A stretch of DNA of 64,000 nt from Mycobacterium sp. Root265 (lineage in GTDB: Bacteria; Actinomycetota; Actinomycetes; Mycobacteriales; Mycobacteriaceae): the NCBI RefSeq assembly GCF_001428895.1, contig NZ_LMJA01000031.1, forward strand, positions 377,975 to 441,974, read 5' to 3'. The notes under the pieces were generated by a model. It did not search any database and was not told the origin of the DNA. It saw only the letters and a program-made list of their open reading frames with translations. Shown piece by piece: positions 54,943-64,000 of this stretch. Made by a program: the position numbers and the translations under genes. Positions within the stretch are counted from its first letter, which is position 1. Every line of letters begins with the position of its first letter.

Positions 54943-55206
54943 TCATGCGCCGCGACGTTGATCGGCAATCACGAACAGCCTGGCGCGGTCGGTTTCCGAC
55001 ATTCCTCCCCAGATTCCGAAGTCCGCACCGCTGTCGATCGCAAACCTCGCGCATTCCCACCTGACCGGGCACTTTCCACAGATCTCCCGGGCAACCGCCA
55101 ACCGTCGGCGCCGGGACCGCACCTGTTCACCGTCGGGATGGAAGAACAGGTCGGGATCCGTGTCACGGCATCGAGCCTGATGTCGCCAATCCTCGGGTCT
55201 GATCAC
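54943..55206 (-). CDS. WhiB family iron-sulfur transcriptional regulator
   Basis: This 87-residue WhiB protein has four cysteines (C13, C43-x2-C46-x5-C52) for a 4Fe-4S cluster, then the GIWGGMSE turn and a basic C-terminus with QRR. Its GTG start overlaps the prpC stop by 3 bases (GTGA), so it is translationally coupled to the methylcitrate operon, which is unusual. It is closest in layout to WhiB1/WhiB4-like proteins, but I would not assign a number. A redox or NO input is expected for the family. Confidence 0.9.
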   Translation of the reverse strand: MIRPEDWRHQARCRDTDPDLFFHPDGEQVRSRRRRLAVAREICGKCPVRWECARFAIDSGADFGIWGGMSETDRARLFVIADQRRGA

Positions 55207-56360
55207 CTCAGCGCGCGCTGCGGATGCCCGCTGTAGTCGCTCAACGGCCGGATGAGCGCGTTGGAGGCGGCCTGCTCGATGATGTGCGCGGTCCAGCCGG
55301 TGATGCGGCTCATCACGAAGATCGGGGTGAAGCTCGGAATGTCGAAGCCCATCAGGTGATATGCGGGCCCGGTCGGAAAATCCAGATTCGGTTTGATGCC
55401 GGTCGCCGCCTGCATGTCCTTCTCCAGCACGTCGTAGATGTCCAGCCAGCGGCGCCCGTCTCTGGCCGCCGCGACGGATTCCAGCGCCGCTTTCATGGTG
55501 GGGACCCGGGAGTCACCGTGGCGGTAGACGCGGTGGCCGAAGCCCATCACCTTCTCTTTGCGGGAAAGCTTGTCGTGCAGCCAGGCCGACGCATTGTCGG
55601 CGCGTCCGATCTCCATCATGTCGTGCATGACGGCCTCGTTGGCGCCGCCGTGCAGAGAGCCCTTCAGCGCACCGATGGCGGCGGTGACCGCACTGTAGAT
55701 ATCGGATTGGGTCGAGGTCACCACGCGGGCCGCGAAGGTGGACGCGTTGAAGCTGTGCTCGGCGTACAGCACCATCGACTGCTCGAAGGCCTCGACGATC
55801 ACGGGGTCCGGCACCCAGCCCTTCCCTGTCGCTCCGCTCGCCCCGTCGCCGAAGCACATGGCCAGAAAGTTCTCCGAGTAGCCCAGGTGGCTGTGCGGCG
55901 CGATCGGGTCGAGCCCGCGGCGGCGGCGCATATCGGCGGCCACGATGGTGGGCAGCACGGCGAACATCCGTAATGCCTTGGCGTAGTTTGCCGGAACCGA
56001 GCTGTCGTCCTCATCGGGGTCCTCGGCACCCAGATAGCTGATCGCCGTGCGTACCACGTCCATCGGATGGCAGTTCTCCGGCAGCTTGGTCAGCAGCGAC
56101 AACAACGACCGGTTGAGTCGCCGCGAGGAGCGTTCACGCTGATTGAACAGCGCGAGCTCCTGATCTCCTGGGAGCTCGCCGTGCCACAGCAGGTAGGCGA
56201 CCTGCTCGAAGCTGCACTTCGCGGCCAGGTCTTGCACCGGGTAGCCGCGGTAGGTCAGCGTGTTGGTCTCGGGGACCACCTTGGAGATCGCGGTGGTGTC
56301 CACGACGACGCCGGCCAGCCCCTTGTAGATCTTCGGCGTGTCTTCGATGGCGCTGGTCAT
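55203..56360 (-). CDS. prpC: 2-methylcitrate synthase
   Basis: This 385-residue member of the citrate synthase family has the two catalytic histidines in GSLHGGANEAVM and MGFGHRVYRHGD and the Asp region in NLDFPTGPAYHLMG. The shorter length and its operon with prpB and prpD identify it as the methylcitrate synthase condensing propionyl-CoA with oxaloacetate. Its start overlaps the prpB stop by 4 bp. Propionyl-CoA from odd-chain lipids, cholesterol or the nearby AcuI-like route would feed it. Confidence 0.92.
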   Translation of the reverse strand: MTSAIEDTPKIYKGLAGVVVDTTAISKVVPETNTLTYRGYPVQDLAAKCSFEQVAYLLWHGELPGDQELALFNQRERSSRRLNRSLLSLLTKLPENCHPMDVVRTAISYLGAEDPDEDDSSVPANYAKALRMFAVLPTIVAADMRRRRGLDPIAPHSHLGYSENFLAMCFGDGASGATGKGWVPDPVIVEAFEQSMVLYAEHSFNASTFAARVVTSTQSDIYSAVTAAIGALKGSLHGGANEAVMHDMMEIGRADNASAWLHDKLSRKEKVMGFGHRVYRHGDSRVPTMKAALESVAAARDGRRWLDIYDVLEKDMQAATGIKPNLDFPTGPAYHLMGFDIPSFTPIFVMSRITGWTAHIIEQAASNALIRPLSDYSGHPQRALR

Positions 56361-57274
56361 GTCGATGCTCCCTGAATGCTGAAGTTGAAGATGTCTGAAT
56401 CGAATTCGTTGTATTCGGCGTAGCGCAGCAGTTCGTAGAGCCTGCTGCGGTGCTGCATCTGGTCGAGCAGTCCGGCTTGTGTTCCCGCCGAATCGATCTC
56501 ACGCAGACCGACCTCGACAGCGTGCATCGCCAGTCGCAGAGTGGTCACCGGATAGATGACCACGTTGTAGCCGATATCGGACAGCTGACTCGCGGTGAGT
56601 AACTCCGACTTGCCGAACTCGGTCATGTTGGCCAGCAGCGGGGTGTCCACCGCGTCGCGGAACCGCTCGAATTCGGCTGGGGCGTGCAGCGCTTCGGTGA
56701 AGATGAGGTCGGCGCCCGCATCGGCGTAGGCCTTGGCTCGATCGATGGCCGCCGGGATTCCCTCGATACCCGCGGAGTCGGTGCGCGCGCAGATGACGAA
56801 GTTCGGGTCCCTGCGGGCCGCGACAGCCGCCCGCACACGCTTGACCATCTCGGAGGTCTCGACGACGGCCTTGCCGTCGAGATGCCCGCAGCGTTTGGGG
56901 TTGACCTGGTCCTCGAGGTGCAGGCCGGCCAGCCCGGCATCCTCGAGAACGGTGACCGTGCGGGCCGCGCTCATCGGCTCACCGAATCCGGTGTCGGCGT
57001 CGATGAGCGTCGGCAGATCCGTTGCCGCAGCCATCTGGGCACCCCGGCCGGTGACCTCGGTCAGCGTCGTCAACCCGATATCGGGTAGACCGAGATCGGC
57101 GGACAGCACCGCTCCGGAGACGTACACCCCGTCGAACCCGATGTCGGCGACCAGCTTGGCGACCAACGGGGAGAAGGCTCCTGGGAAGCGTTGTAGGCGT
57201 CCGGACTTCAGCGCGCTGCGGAACCTGATCCGTTTGTCGGCAGCGGAGATAGCGGAACCGAGCAGGCCCGTCAC
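56357..57274 (-). CDS. prpB: Methylisocitrate lyase
   Basis: This 305-residue PEP-mutase/ICL family enzyme has the active-site KRCGH box (catalytic Cys) and [11 protein letters not shown] for metal and substrate binding. It would cleave 2-methylisocitrate to succinate and pyruvate. It overlaps prpD by 4 bp and prpC by 4 bp. A dedicated PrpB here is notable because M. tuberculosis uses its isocitrate lyases for this step; other mycobacteria carry prpB. Confidence 0.92.
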   Translation of the reverse strand: MTGLLGSAISAADKRIRFRSALKSGRLQRFPGAFSPLVAKLVADIGFDGVYVSGAVLSADLGLPDIGLTTLTEVTGRGAQMAAATDLPTLIDADTGFGEPMSAARTVTVLEDAGLAGLHLEDQVNPKRCGHLDGKAVVETSEMVKRVRAAVAARRDPNFVICARTDSAGIEGIPAAIDRAKAYADAGADLIFTEALHAPAEFERFRDAVDTPLLANMTEFGKSELLTASQLSDIGYNVVIYPVTTLRLAMHAVEVGLREIDSAGTQAGLLDQMQHRSRLYELLRYAEYNEFDSDIFNFSIQGAST

Positions 57275-58776
57275 CGGAATATCCCCGACGGAATCGTGGG
57301 CGCCTTGTCCAGCACGCGCGGATCGACGCGGATGTTCAGCACTCCGAGTCCCCCGGGCTTGATTCCGGCAACTGCGTCGACGGCGCTCAGAAAGCGTTGT
57401 TGCTCTTCGGATTCCACCACACCCTCGGCGAGGTCGCTGAACTTGCCGACATACTGTTCGCGCGCGAACGGGCGGGCACCCAGCGGGTGCGCATCGGCCA
57501 CGGCGAGCTCGTCGACGATGGTCTCACCGCTCTTGAGCGTGACGACGGCCTTGGCGCCGAACGCCTTCTCCGCCGGATCGGTGCTGTGATAGCGCCGGGT
57601 CCACTCGGGGTCTTCGACGGTGGAGATCTTGCTCCACAGCTCGATCGTGTCGGGCCGGTGTGCGCGCTCGGGGGCGTAGGACCGCTCGTGGTGCCAGACA
57701 CCGTCCTGCAGGGCTACGGCGAAGATGTACATCACCGAATGGTCGAGCGTCTCGCGGGAGGCACCCGGATCGAACTTCTGCGGGTCGTTGGATCCGGTGC
57801 CGATCACCACATGGGTGTGGTGGCTGGTGTGCAGCACCGCCGAGGCGATCTGATCGAGATCGCCGATGCGATCCCGCATGCGGCGGGCCAGGTCGATGGG
57901 CGCCTGGCTCTGGTACTCCGCGGAATGCTCTTTCGTATAGGTGTCCAGGATGGCGCGCTTGGACTCGCCCGGCGCGGGCAGCGGCACCGGGTAGCTGCGC
58001 TCGGGGCCGCCGAGCATCCAGGCGATGACGCCGTCCTCGCCCTCCCATATGGGTGAAGGGGAGCCCTCGCCGCGCATGGCACGGTCCACGGCCTCGATGG
58101 CGACCTTGCCGGCCCATGCCGGCGCGAACGCCTTCCAGCTGGAGATGGATCCCTTGCGGGACTGCCGGGTCGCGGTGCACAGGTGCAGTGCCTGACCGAT
58201 CGCGGCATAAATGGTCTCGGTGTCCAGTCGCAGCATGGTGCCAAGGCCGGCGGCGACCGCCGGACCCAGGTGCGCAACGTGGTCGATTTTGTTCTCGTGC
58301 AGGCAGATACCTTTGACCAGGTCGACCTGGATCTCGTAGGCGGTGGCCAGCCCGCGGATGAGGTCGGATCCGCGCACACCGAGCTGCTGGCCGACTGCCA
58401 CGAGTGCCGGGATGTTGTCGCCTGGGTGCGAGTACTCGGCGGCCAGGAAGGTGTCGTGGAAGTCGAGTTCACGCACCGCGACACCGTTGGCCCATGCGGC
58501 CCATTCCGCGGACACCTTGCCGTCGACTCCGAACACCGAGGCGCCATGACGGTTGGGGTGGGCCAGTGCCTGCGCCCGGGCCACCGTGACGGGGCGACGG
58601 ATCACCGAGGCGGCCGACACCGCGGCGTTGTCGATGAGGCGGTTGATGACCATGTCCTCGGTCTCCGGCGCGACCTCGACGGGGTCTGCGGCCACCTCGG
58701 CGATCTTCCAGGCGAGGTGCTCGGTGCGGGGAAAGTCTTCGGCGCTGCGTCGTGTCCGGACGTCATGGATCTGCAT
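57271..58776 (-). CDS. prpD: 2-methylcitrate dehydratase
   Basis: This 501-residue PrpD/MmgE-family enzyme starts [20 protein letters not shown]. It carries the all-alpha N-terminal domain with [20 protein letters not shown] and the [20 protein letters not shown] stretch. It dehydrates 2-methylcitrate to 2-methylaconitate. The start at 58776 gives the usual length (about 500); a longer in-frame start overlaps the regulator promoter. It is the first gene of prpD-prpB-prpC-whiB, divergent from prpR. Confidence 0.93.
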   Translation of the reverse strand: MQIHDVRTRRSAEDFPRTEHLAWKIAEVAADPVEVAPETEDMVINRLIDNAAVSAASVIRRPVTVARAQALAHPNRHGASVFGVDGKVSAEWAAWANGVAVRELDFHDTFLAAEYSHPGDNIPALVAVGQQLGVRGSDLIRGLATAYEIQVDLVKGICLHENKIDHVAHLGPAVAAGLGTMLRLDTETIYAAIGQALHLCTATRQSRKGSISSWKAFAPAWAGKVAIEAVDRAMRGEGSPSPIWEGEDGVIAWMLGGPERSYPVPLPAPGESKRAILDTYTKEHSAEYQSQAPIDLARRMRDRIGDLDQIASAVLHTSHHTHVVIGTGSNDPQKFDPGASRETLDHSVMYIFAVALQDGVWHHERSYAPERAHRPDTIELWSKISTVEDPEWTRRYHSTDPAEKAFGAKAVVTLKSGETIVDELAVADAHPLGARPFAREQYVGKFSDLAEGVVESEEQQRFLSAVDAVAGIKPGGLGVLNIRVDPRVLDKAPTIPSGIFR

Positions 58777-58806
58777 ATTCCGCACGGTACGCAGGCGGCG
58801 ATATCG

Positions 58807-58862
58807 TGCGAAAGTACCTGTAAATGCGTAATTGTGCGTCCTTGGCCGGCACATTTTGCGAA
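58807..58862. promoter_or_regulatory. PrpR-binding candidate sites between prpD and prpR
   Basis: TTTGCGAA at 58855-58862 resembles the RamB/PrpR half-palindrome TTTGCAAA with one change. A related TGCGAAA lies at 58807-58813, 48 bp away and in the same orientation. They lie in the 121-bp divergent promoter, the expected place for PrpR to activate prpDBC and control itself. Confidence 0.45.
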
Positions 58863-58897
58863 TGTTGTGTAAGACGCCTGTTATAGGGTTACACCCG

Positions 58898-60322
58898 GTG
58901 GCGAAGACCTTCGCGGGAGCCCGGCTACGGCGGCTCAGAGATGAACGAGGCCTGACTCAGGTCGCACTGGCCCGCGCTCTCGGCCTGTCCACCAGTTACG
59001 TCAATCAGCTGGAGAACGACCAGCGCCCGATCACCGTTTCGGTACTCCTCGCCCTCGCCGATCGCTTCGACCTACCGACCCACTACTTCGCCCCGGATTC
59101 CGACGCCCGGCTGCTGTCGGATCTGCGGGAGATCCTCGCCGACGGGCCCGCCACCATCGCCCAGATCGAAGAACTGGTGGCCCGGATGCCGGAGGTCGGC
59201 CAGACCGTCGTCAGCATGCACCGGCGACTGCACGACGCGACGTCCGAACTCGAAACCGTGCACGGGCGCGCCAACCTCGACGCGCAAGCCGGGACCCAGC
59301 AGCCGATGCCGTTCGAAGAGGTCCGCGACTTCTTCTACGACCGGCGCAACTACATCGACGCGCTCGACCGGGCCGCCGAGGAGCTGTTCACCCGACACCG
59401 TCTGCAACTGGGTGGTGTGGATGCCCAGTTGGCCACGCTGCTGGCCGACGAATTCGGGATCACGGTCATCGTCGACGACGGAGACAGGCTGGGTTCAGAC
59501 GTGAAGCGGCGCTTCCACGCCGAGACGAACACGCTGTATCTCGCGCGCTGGCTGCTACCCGGACAACGTGCGTTTCAGCTCGCCACCCAACTCGCGCTGC
59601 TACTGCATTCGGAGCTGATCTCGGCGATCGTCGCCACCGACGACCAGCTCAGCAACGAGGCACGGGACGTGGCCCGCATCGGGCTGGCGAACTACTTCGC
59701 CGGTGCACTGCTGTTGCCCTACCGGATCTTCCTGTCCGCCGCCGAGGAGCTGCGCTACGACATCGACCGACTGGCACGGCGATTCGAGCTGGGTTTCGAA
59801 ACGGTCTGTCACCGGCTGTCGACCCTGCAACGTCCCGACGCCCGCGGCGTGCCGTTCATCTTCGTCCGCACGGACAGCGCGGGGAACATCTCGAAGCGTC
59901 AGTCGGCCACCGCTTTTCACTTCTCCCGGGTGGGCGGCAACTGCCCGCTGTGGGTGGTGCATCATGCGTTCGCGCGCCCCGGCGAGTTCCTGACCCAGGT
60001 GGCGCAAATGCCGGACGGCCGCAATTACTTCTGGCTGGCCAAGACCTCGGTGTCCACACCCAGCCGGTATCTGGGCACCCCGAAGAGCTTTGCGATCGGC
60101 CTGGGTTGCGACCTGGCCTACGCCGACAAATTGGTCTACTCGGTGGGCATCGACCTCACCGATGCCGACGCAGCCGTGCCGATCGGGGCCGGCTGTCGCA
60201 TCTGCGACCGGCCGGTCTGCCCACAACGGGCGTTTCCGTATGTGGGCCGACCCGTTCAGGTCGATCCGCATACCAGCAGCAACCTGCCGTACCCGCCGGC
60301 CACGCGTAGCTTCGAACCGTGA
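58898..60322 (+). CDS. prpR: PrpR: short-chain-fatty-acyl-responsive regulator (XRE/4Fe-4S type)
   Basis: This 474-residue protein has an N-terminal XRE HTH (about 6-62: [38 protein letters not shown]), a central domain of the ImmA/IrrE (DUF955) type and a C-terminal cysteine cluster [15 protein letters not shown] that in mycobacterial PrpR binds a 4Fe-4S cluster and acyl-CoA. GTG 58898 begins the conserved sequence and gives a length near M. tuberculosis PrpR (about 486). It activates the prp operon when propionyl-CoA builds up. It overlaps the next gene by 4 bp. Confidence 0.9.
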   Translation: MAKTFAGARLRRLRDERGLTQVALARALGLSTSYVNQLENDQRPITVSVLLALADRFDLPTHYFAPDSDARLLSDLREILADGPATIAQIEELVARMPEVGQTVVSMHRRLHDATSELETVHGRANLDAQAGTQQPMPFEEVRDFFYDRRNYIDALDRAAEELFTRHRLQLGGVDAQLATLLADEFGITVIVDDGDRLGSDVKRRFHAETNTLYLARWLLPGQRAFQLATQLALLLHSELISAIVATDDQLSNEARDVARIGLANYFAGALLLPYRIFLSAAEELRYDIDRLARRFELGFETVCHRLSTLQRPDARGVPFIFVRTDSAGNISKRQSATAFHFSRVGGNCPLWVVHHAFARPGEFLTQVAQMPDGRNYFWLAKTSVSTPSRYLGTPKSFAIGLGCDLAYADKLVYSVGIDLTDADAAVPIGAGCRICDRPVCPQRAFPYVGRPVQVDPHTSSNLPYPPATRSFEP

Positions 60323-61272
60323 CCGCGGCACTGCAGACCGTCGTGGTCGGCTCCGGGATCAGCGGGCTGACCACGGCCATCTCTCTGCTGGAGGCCGGCC
60401 ACCGGGTGCGGATGGTGGCCGCAGACCGCGCCATGTCCACCACCTCGGCCGTGGCGGCGGCGGTGTGGTTCCCCACCCACGTCGCCCCGTGGGAACGCGT
60501 ATCGGGCTGGGGCGCGCACACCTTCGAGGTGCTCGCCGAGCAGGCGGCGGCGCACGCCCCGGGGATGGTGATGCGCGAGTCGCTCAGCCTCTATCGAACA
60601 CCGCCGGGCGAACCCGGGTGGACAGCCGCCGTCGGCGATGTCCGGCCGGCCCGGCCGGACGAACTGCCTGAGGGCTACCCCTACGGCTTGCGCTACGCGG
60701 TGCCGCTGGCGGAGATGCCCCACTACCTGCCATGGCTGGAGGCCCGGGTCCGCACCCTCGGTGCCCAGGTCACCCAGCGGCAGCTGGGGTCACTGGACGA
60801 GGTGGGCGACGGGGCCGACGTGGTGATCAACTGTGCCGGCCTCGGCGCGGGCGAATTGGTCGACGACCCGTCGGTGTATCCGGTGCGGGGGCAGGTCGTG
60901 CGGGTCAGCAATCCCGGTCTGACGATGTCGGTTCGCGACGAGGAGCATCCGGGTGGCCGCGCCTACGTGCACCCGCGGACCGAGGACTGCATTCTGGGCG
61001 GCACCCTCGATGAGGGGCAATGGGACACCACGGCCGACCCGGCCGTCGGCGCGGCGATCCTGGCACGGTGCGCCGAGCTGGTGCCCGCGCTACGCGACGC
61101 TCGAGTACACGAGCAGGTCGTCGGACTGCGGCCCGGGCGCCCGGCCGTCCGGCTCGAGGAAGGCGAGCGGTTGCGATCCGGCGCACGAGTGGTGCACAAC
61201 TATGGGCACGGCGGTTCGGGGATCACCTTGTGCTGGGGCTGCGCGCGCGAGGTCACCGCGCTCGTGGGCTGA
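60319..61272 (+). CDS. FAD-dependent D-amino-acid oxidase
   Basis: This 317-residue flavoprotein has the N-terminal FAD-binding VVVGSGISGLTTAISLLEAG and the D-amino-acid-oxidase C-terminal signature VVHNYGHGGSGITLCWG. It oxidises D-amino acids to 2-keto acids with release of H2O2 and ammonia. Its GTG start overlaps the prpR stop by 4 bp (GTGA), so regulator and oxidase are co-translated. The metabolic link to propionate is unclear. A D-amino-acid-directed role beside a DD-peptidase-like gene is a possible connection. Confidence 0.9.
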   Translation: MTAALQTVVVGSGISGLTTAISLLEAGHRVRMVAADRAMSTTSAVAAAVWFPTHVAPWERVSGWGAHTFEVLAEQAAAHAPGMVMRESLSLYRTPPGEPGWTAAVGDVRPARPDELPEGYPYGLRYAVPLAEMPHYLPWLEARVRTLGAQVTQRQLGSLDEVGDGADVVINCAGLGAGELVDDPSVYPVRGQVVRVSNPGLTMSVRDEEHPGGRAYVHPRTEDCILGGTLDEGQWDTTADPAVGAAILARCAELVPALRDARVHEQVVGLRPGRPAVRLEEGERLRSGARVVHNYGHGGSGITLCWGCAREVTALVG

Positions 61273-61284
61273 CCCTCCCGGGAA

Positions 61285-61977
61285 TCAGCGGAAGTACTGC
61301 TCGTCACCCGACGGATAACCGCCGCCGGTGGTGGTGACATGCACGTGGTCGTAGTGGCCGTAACCGCCGGAGCCCGCCGCACCGCTCGGGGTGTAGTAGG
61401 TGCCCCGCCAGATGGCGTCCTGCATGCCGAAACGGGCGGCGTTCTTGGTGACGTAGGCGACGATCTGGTTGCCCAGCGCGACACCCTCCGCGCTTCCGGG
61501 GTTCGGGATCATCACGTCCAACGCCAGACCGTTGGGATGCCAGCGCAGCGCATCCGCGCGCACGCCGCCGATACTGCGGATTTCCGGGAACACCGCGCTG
61601 ATGGCACGGGCGGCCAGAATCGTCTTGATCTGCAGACCGTGCTCGGGAGCCACGCCCTTGGGCAGCAGCAGTGATCGGGTGTCCGCGCGCCACCTCGACG
61701 CCGAGACGAGTTGCGCGGAGGCGACCTCAGGGGCGGCGGCCACGATGGCGGACGGGCTCCAGCCGAAGGATGCCGGCGCGGCCACGACCTCGACGCCCAA
61801 CGGGGCGGCCTCGGCGGCGGTGACCACGGCCGGAGCAGCGACTCGTGCCCCGGGATCAGGGGCCGTACCAGGCTGGATATCGCCGCCGATGGAGAAGAGC
61901 ACGGCCGCCGGCGCCACGATGGCGGCGAGCGCGGCAGTCGACCGCAGTCGGCCGTGAGCCATTCCTTGTCGCCGCAT
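61285..61977 (-). CDS. Secreted DD-peptidase/hedgehog-fold-like protein
   Basis: This 230-residue exported protein has a signal peptide (about 8-35), an Ala/Pro-rich linker (about 36-85) and a C-terminal domain (about 110-230). The C-terminal zinc-ligand pattern is H-P-N-G-L-A-L-D and later GHYDHVHV, as in D-Ala-D-Ala metallopeptidase/hedgehog folds common in mycobacterial secreted proteins. It may bind or cleave peptidoglycan peptides. It is convergent with the D-amino-acid oxidase across 12 bp. Confidence 0.72.
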   Translation of the reverse strand: MRRQGMAHGRLRSTAALAAIVAPAAVLFSIGGDIQPGTAPDPGARVAAPAVVTAAEAAPLGVEVVAAPASFGWSPSAIVAAAPEVASAQLVSASRWRADTRSLLLPKGVAPEHGLQIKTILAARAISAVFPEIRSIGGVRADALRWHPNGLALDVMIPNPGSAEGVALGNQIVAYVTKNAARFGMQDAIWRGTYYTPSGAAGSGGYGHYDHVHVTTTGGGYPSGDEQYFR

Positions 61978-62146
61978 TCACCACACCTTCGAGCTCGCCG
62001 ACTTCGACTTCAGCAACCGCCGAGACCCGGCCGTTTGCTTGTCGTTACCTATCCGTGACTTAACCCGGGTGACTATAACCCGGCGTGTCGCAGCAGCTCA
62101 ACTCTTTGTGAGATTGGTATGAGCAGGTGAAGTGGCAGGTCCCGGC

Positions 62147-63988
62147 CTACGGGGCCGCCGGAGCGGCCGGGTTGGGCACCTGGACAGGTATCGGCGGCAG
62201 CAAAGGAATGTTGATGTACGTCGTCGTCATCGCCGGTGCCTGAGACACCGTGGTGACCTCCGCGGTGGTGGTCGGCAACGTGCTCGGCGCCGTCGTCGTG
62301 GTGGTCGTCGGCACCGTCGTGGTCGTGGTCGTGGTCGTCGTGGTGGACGGCGTCGTGGTGGTCGTCGTGGTGGTCGTGGTCGTCGTGGTGGTGGTCGTCG
62401 TGGTTGTTGTCGGCGGCGTCGTCGTGGTCGTGTGCGTCGTCGGCGCCACCGGCTGCGGTGCGACGGGCTCCGGTGGCGGCGGCGGTGCGGGCGGCGCCTC
62501 GGTCACGGTGAGGACGGGCGGCGGCGTCTCGATCACCGGCGGCTGCTCAACAGGAGGTGGGGTGTACACCCCCGACACCGGCGCGGTCGACGGGGTTGGT
62601 GTGTCGGTTTCCGAGACACCGGTCAACGCGATCGCCACGCCGCCGAGCGCGACGACGGCCAGGATTCCCGCGGCGGCGAAAACCGCCATCGGCAGCCGTG
62701 GCACGCCCCGGGACTCGTCCTCGTATTGGGCCGGAACATGTTGGGAGACAATGCGGGTGGATTCATCCCCGATGTACGGGTTCGCCGCACTGACCTCGGG
62801 GTAGTCGTCGGGGCCGGTGTAGGGCACCGGCTCGCCGCCGCCGTCGTCATCCTGCGACCACGCCAGCGCCCGGAACGTCGAGGACCCGGACTGGTCCGGG
62901 ATCACGATGGGCGGTGCCAGGCTGGTGGGGGCGTCGGCACCGAGTGCCGGAGCCATCCCGGTCTGCGCGCCGGCCTCGGCCGCACCGGCCGCGAACAGCG
63001 CCGCCCCGACGGCCGCGTCCAGTGCAGGCTGCGGGGTGCTGACCACCGGGATCTGGGTGTGCGCGGACAGCTGCCGGGTGATCAGCGGAATACTGGCACC
63101 GCCACCCGCGGTGGCGATCACGGATACATCGTTCCAGCCGATCCTGTTGCGCTGCAACAGATTGTCCAGCTCATCGAGAACCTGCTGCAGCGGCTCGGCG
63201 AGCAACGCCTCCAGCTCGGCGCGCGTCACCCGCACCACCGACCGGTATCCGGGCAGTGCCACCGGGATCTCGGTGGCCGTCGCCGCGGACAACCGCTCCT
63301 TGGCCTGCCTGCACTCCTCACGCAATGCACCGAGCAGCCCGACCGCGGCGGTGGCGCCCGGGTCGGTGTCCTCGATGCCGGACAGCACGTGGGTCAGCAG
63401 CGCCTGGTCGATCAGGTCACCGGAGAATTCGGCCACCCGGGTCGTCTCGTCGAGCGGCTCGAAGGCCGCGCCGGAATCGGCGAGAGTGATGCTGGTGCCA
63501 CCACCGCCCAGATCCACCAGCACCACCGGACCGCCGGCGCTCAGGCCCGGATTGATGTGCAGCGAGGTCAACGCGGCGACGGCATCGGAGACCAGCCTCG
63601 GCGGTGTCCCGTTCGGGGAGAGCACCGGGTTGGTCCGCAGCGTCGCCCGCAGCGCCCGCAGCGTCGCAGCGTTCCAGTGCGCGGGAACCGCGACGGCTGT
63701 CTGCGCCGAAGCGGTGCCGCCCACGACACCGACCATCGCCTCCAGCGCCTCGGCCAACAGGTCGTCGGCCGGATAGGACGATCCGTCCGAGGCCACCAGC
63801 GGCACCGGATCCCCCACGCGGTCAACGAATCCGGTCAGCACCTGTCCGGGCTGACCGGATGGCGCACCGACTTCCGGCGCGCCCTGCACCGGAAGTGTCA
63901 GAACAGCGCGCCGAGTCACGGGCAGGTCGCCGACACGTGCCGCGACCAGGTTGGTCGTCCCGATGGACAACCCCAACGGGTCGGTCAT
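62147..63988 (-). CDS. Membrane-anchored Hsp70-like protein with extracytoplasmic polythreonine tail
   Basis: This 613-residue protein starts MTDPLGLSIGTTNLVAARVG (ATG 63988; an ATG at 64000 would add four residues). The N-terminal half is an Hsp70/actin-type ATPase (GLSIGTTN phosphate-1 motif, VVLVDLGGGGTSITL phosphate-2 motif, VIATAGGGASIPLI adenosine motif). It lacks an Hsp70 substrate-binding domain. After an acidic region comes one transmembrane helix (about 434-456), then a Pro/Thr-rich tail with long Thr runs outside the membrane. This layout suggests an ATP-driven cytoplasmic module linked to a cell-wall-spanning tail. Substrate unknown. Confidence 0.85.
   Translation of the reverse strand: MTDPLGLSIGTTNLVAARVGDLPVTRRAVLTLPVQGAPEVGAPSGQPGQVLTGFVDRVGDPVPLVASDGSSYPADDLLAEALEAMVGVVGGTASAQTAVAVPAHWNAATLRALRATLRTNPVLSPNGTPPRLVSDAVAALTSLHINPGLSAGGPVVLVDLGGGGTSITLADSGAAFEPLDETTRVAEFSGDLIDQALLTHVLSGIEDTDPGATAAVGLLGALREECRQAKERLSAATATEIPVALPGYRSVVRVTRAELEALLAEPLQQVLDELDNLLQRNRIGWNDVSVIATAGGGASIPLITRQLSAHTQIPVVSTPQPALDAAVGAALFAAGAAEAGAQTGMAPALGADAPTSLAPPIVIPDQSGSSTFRALAWSQDDDGGGEPVPYTGPDDYPEVSAANPYIGDESTRIVSQHVPAQYEDESRGVPRLPMAVFAAAGILAVVALGGVAIALTGVSETDTPTPSTAPVSGVYTPPPVEQPPVIETPPPVLTVTEAPPAPPPPPEPVAPQPVAPTTHTTTTTPPTTTTTTTTTTTTTTTTTTTTPSTTTTTTTTTTVPTTTTTTAPSTLPTTTAEVTTVSQAPAMTTTYINIPLLPPIPVQVPNPAAPAAP
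62282..62442 (-). repeat. Polythreonine (ACC/ACG) low-complexity coding repeat
   Basis: The 3' part of the Hsp70-like gene consists of long runs of Thr codons (ACC, ACG, ACT), about 45 Thr in 53 codons with interspersed Pro and Val. It is prone to slippage and is a probable O-mannosylation target in the exported tail. Confidence 0.8.
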
Positions 63989-64000
63989 TGGGCCCACCAT

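Noticed and set aside
62265-62445. CRISPR-like or non-coding repeat array
   Set aside because: The repetitive sequence is in-frame Thr codons of the Hsp70-like gene, with no regular repeat/spacer structure.

Overview
The window looks like chromosomal DNA of a rapidly growing mycobacterium (Mycolicibacterium type). The evidence is the high GC content with dense, overlapping operons; a PrpR/PrpDBC methylcitrate locus; a WhiB protein; GAF-ANTAR regulators; an LLM-class (F420/flavin) oxidoreductase; cobalamin-riboswitch-controlled metE; SigF-like promoters (GTTT-N15-GGGTA); and secreted proteins with Thr/Glu/Pro-rich tails. The species assignment is inference.

Region 1 (1-15760) appears to be the right-hand part of a genomic island. 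It ends at a 45-bp copy of the 3' half of a tRNA-Gly(CCC) gene (15716-15760) that has no 5' half, as expected for the distal att site of an element integrated into a tRNA. It carries (a) a complete fatty-acyl beta-oxidation-like set arranged divergently around a 16-bp palindrome (1-8465), (b) an unknown cysteine-rich protein and a small XRE regulator flanking another palindrome (8530-10026), and (c) a qatA-qatB-qatC-qatD anti-phage operon on the minus strand (10232-14966), locally AT-rich compared with its surroundings. No integrase or intact tRNA-Gly is visible, so the island probably continues left of the window.

Region 2 (15807-44954) looks like core or stress-metabolism chromosome. It holds an LLM oxidoreductase/GH13/hemerythrin/DUF2252 operon, an acrylyl-CoA-reductase-like enzyme, a five-gene peptide ABC importer, a secreted lipase-like hydrolase, zwf plus a GH15 trehalase-type enzyme, and a TetR-controlled P1 peptidase/APC permease pair. 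These are followed by a four-gene glycosyltransferase operon that diverges from a small membrane-stress operon (holin-like/DUF3618/DUF4235). Both sides of that divergent pair have SigF-like promoters. Next come a heme-oxygenase-like diiron protein (also with a SigF-like promoter), a STAS factor, two GAF-ANTAR proteins, a CDGSH protein and an HemK2-type methyltransferase.

Region 3 (44955-64000) opens with a long AT-rich regulatory region. It is followed by a secreted glycan-active set: two paralogous clan GH-A proteins, a GH16 enzyme and a secreted protein of unknown function. Then come B12-riboswitch-metE, the prp locus for propionyl-CoA disposal (prpD-prpB-prpC-whiB with divergent prpR and a D-amino-acid oxidase), a secreted DD-peptidase-like protein, and a membrane-anchored Hsp70-like protein with a polythreonine tail.

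The most notable items are the Qat system with its possible accessory genes, the tRNA-Gly att scar, the divergent SigF promoters over the glycosyltransferase operon, and the probable one-base frame alteration inside that operon.
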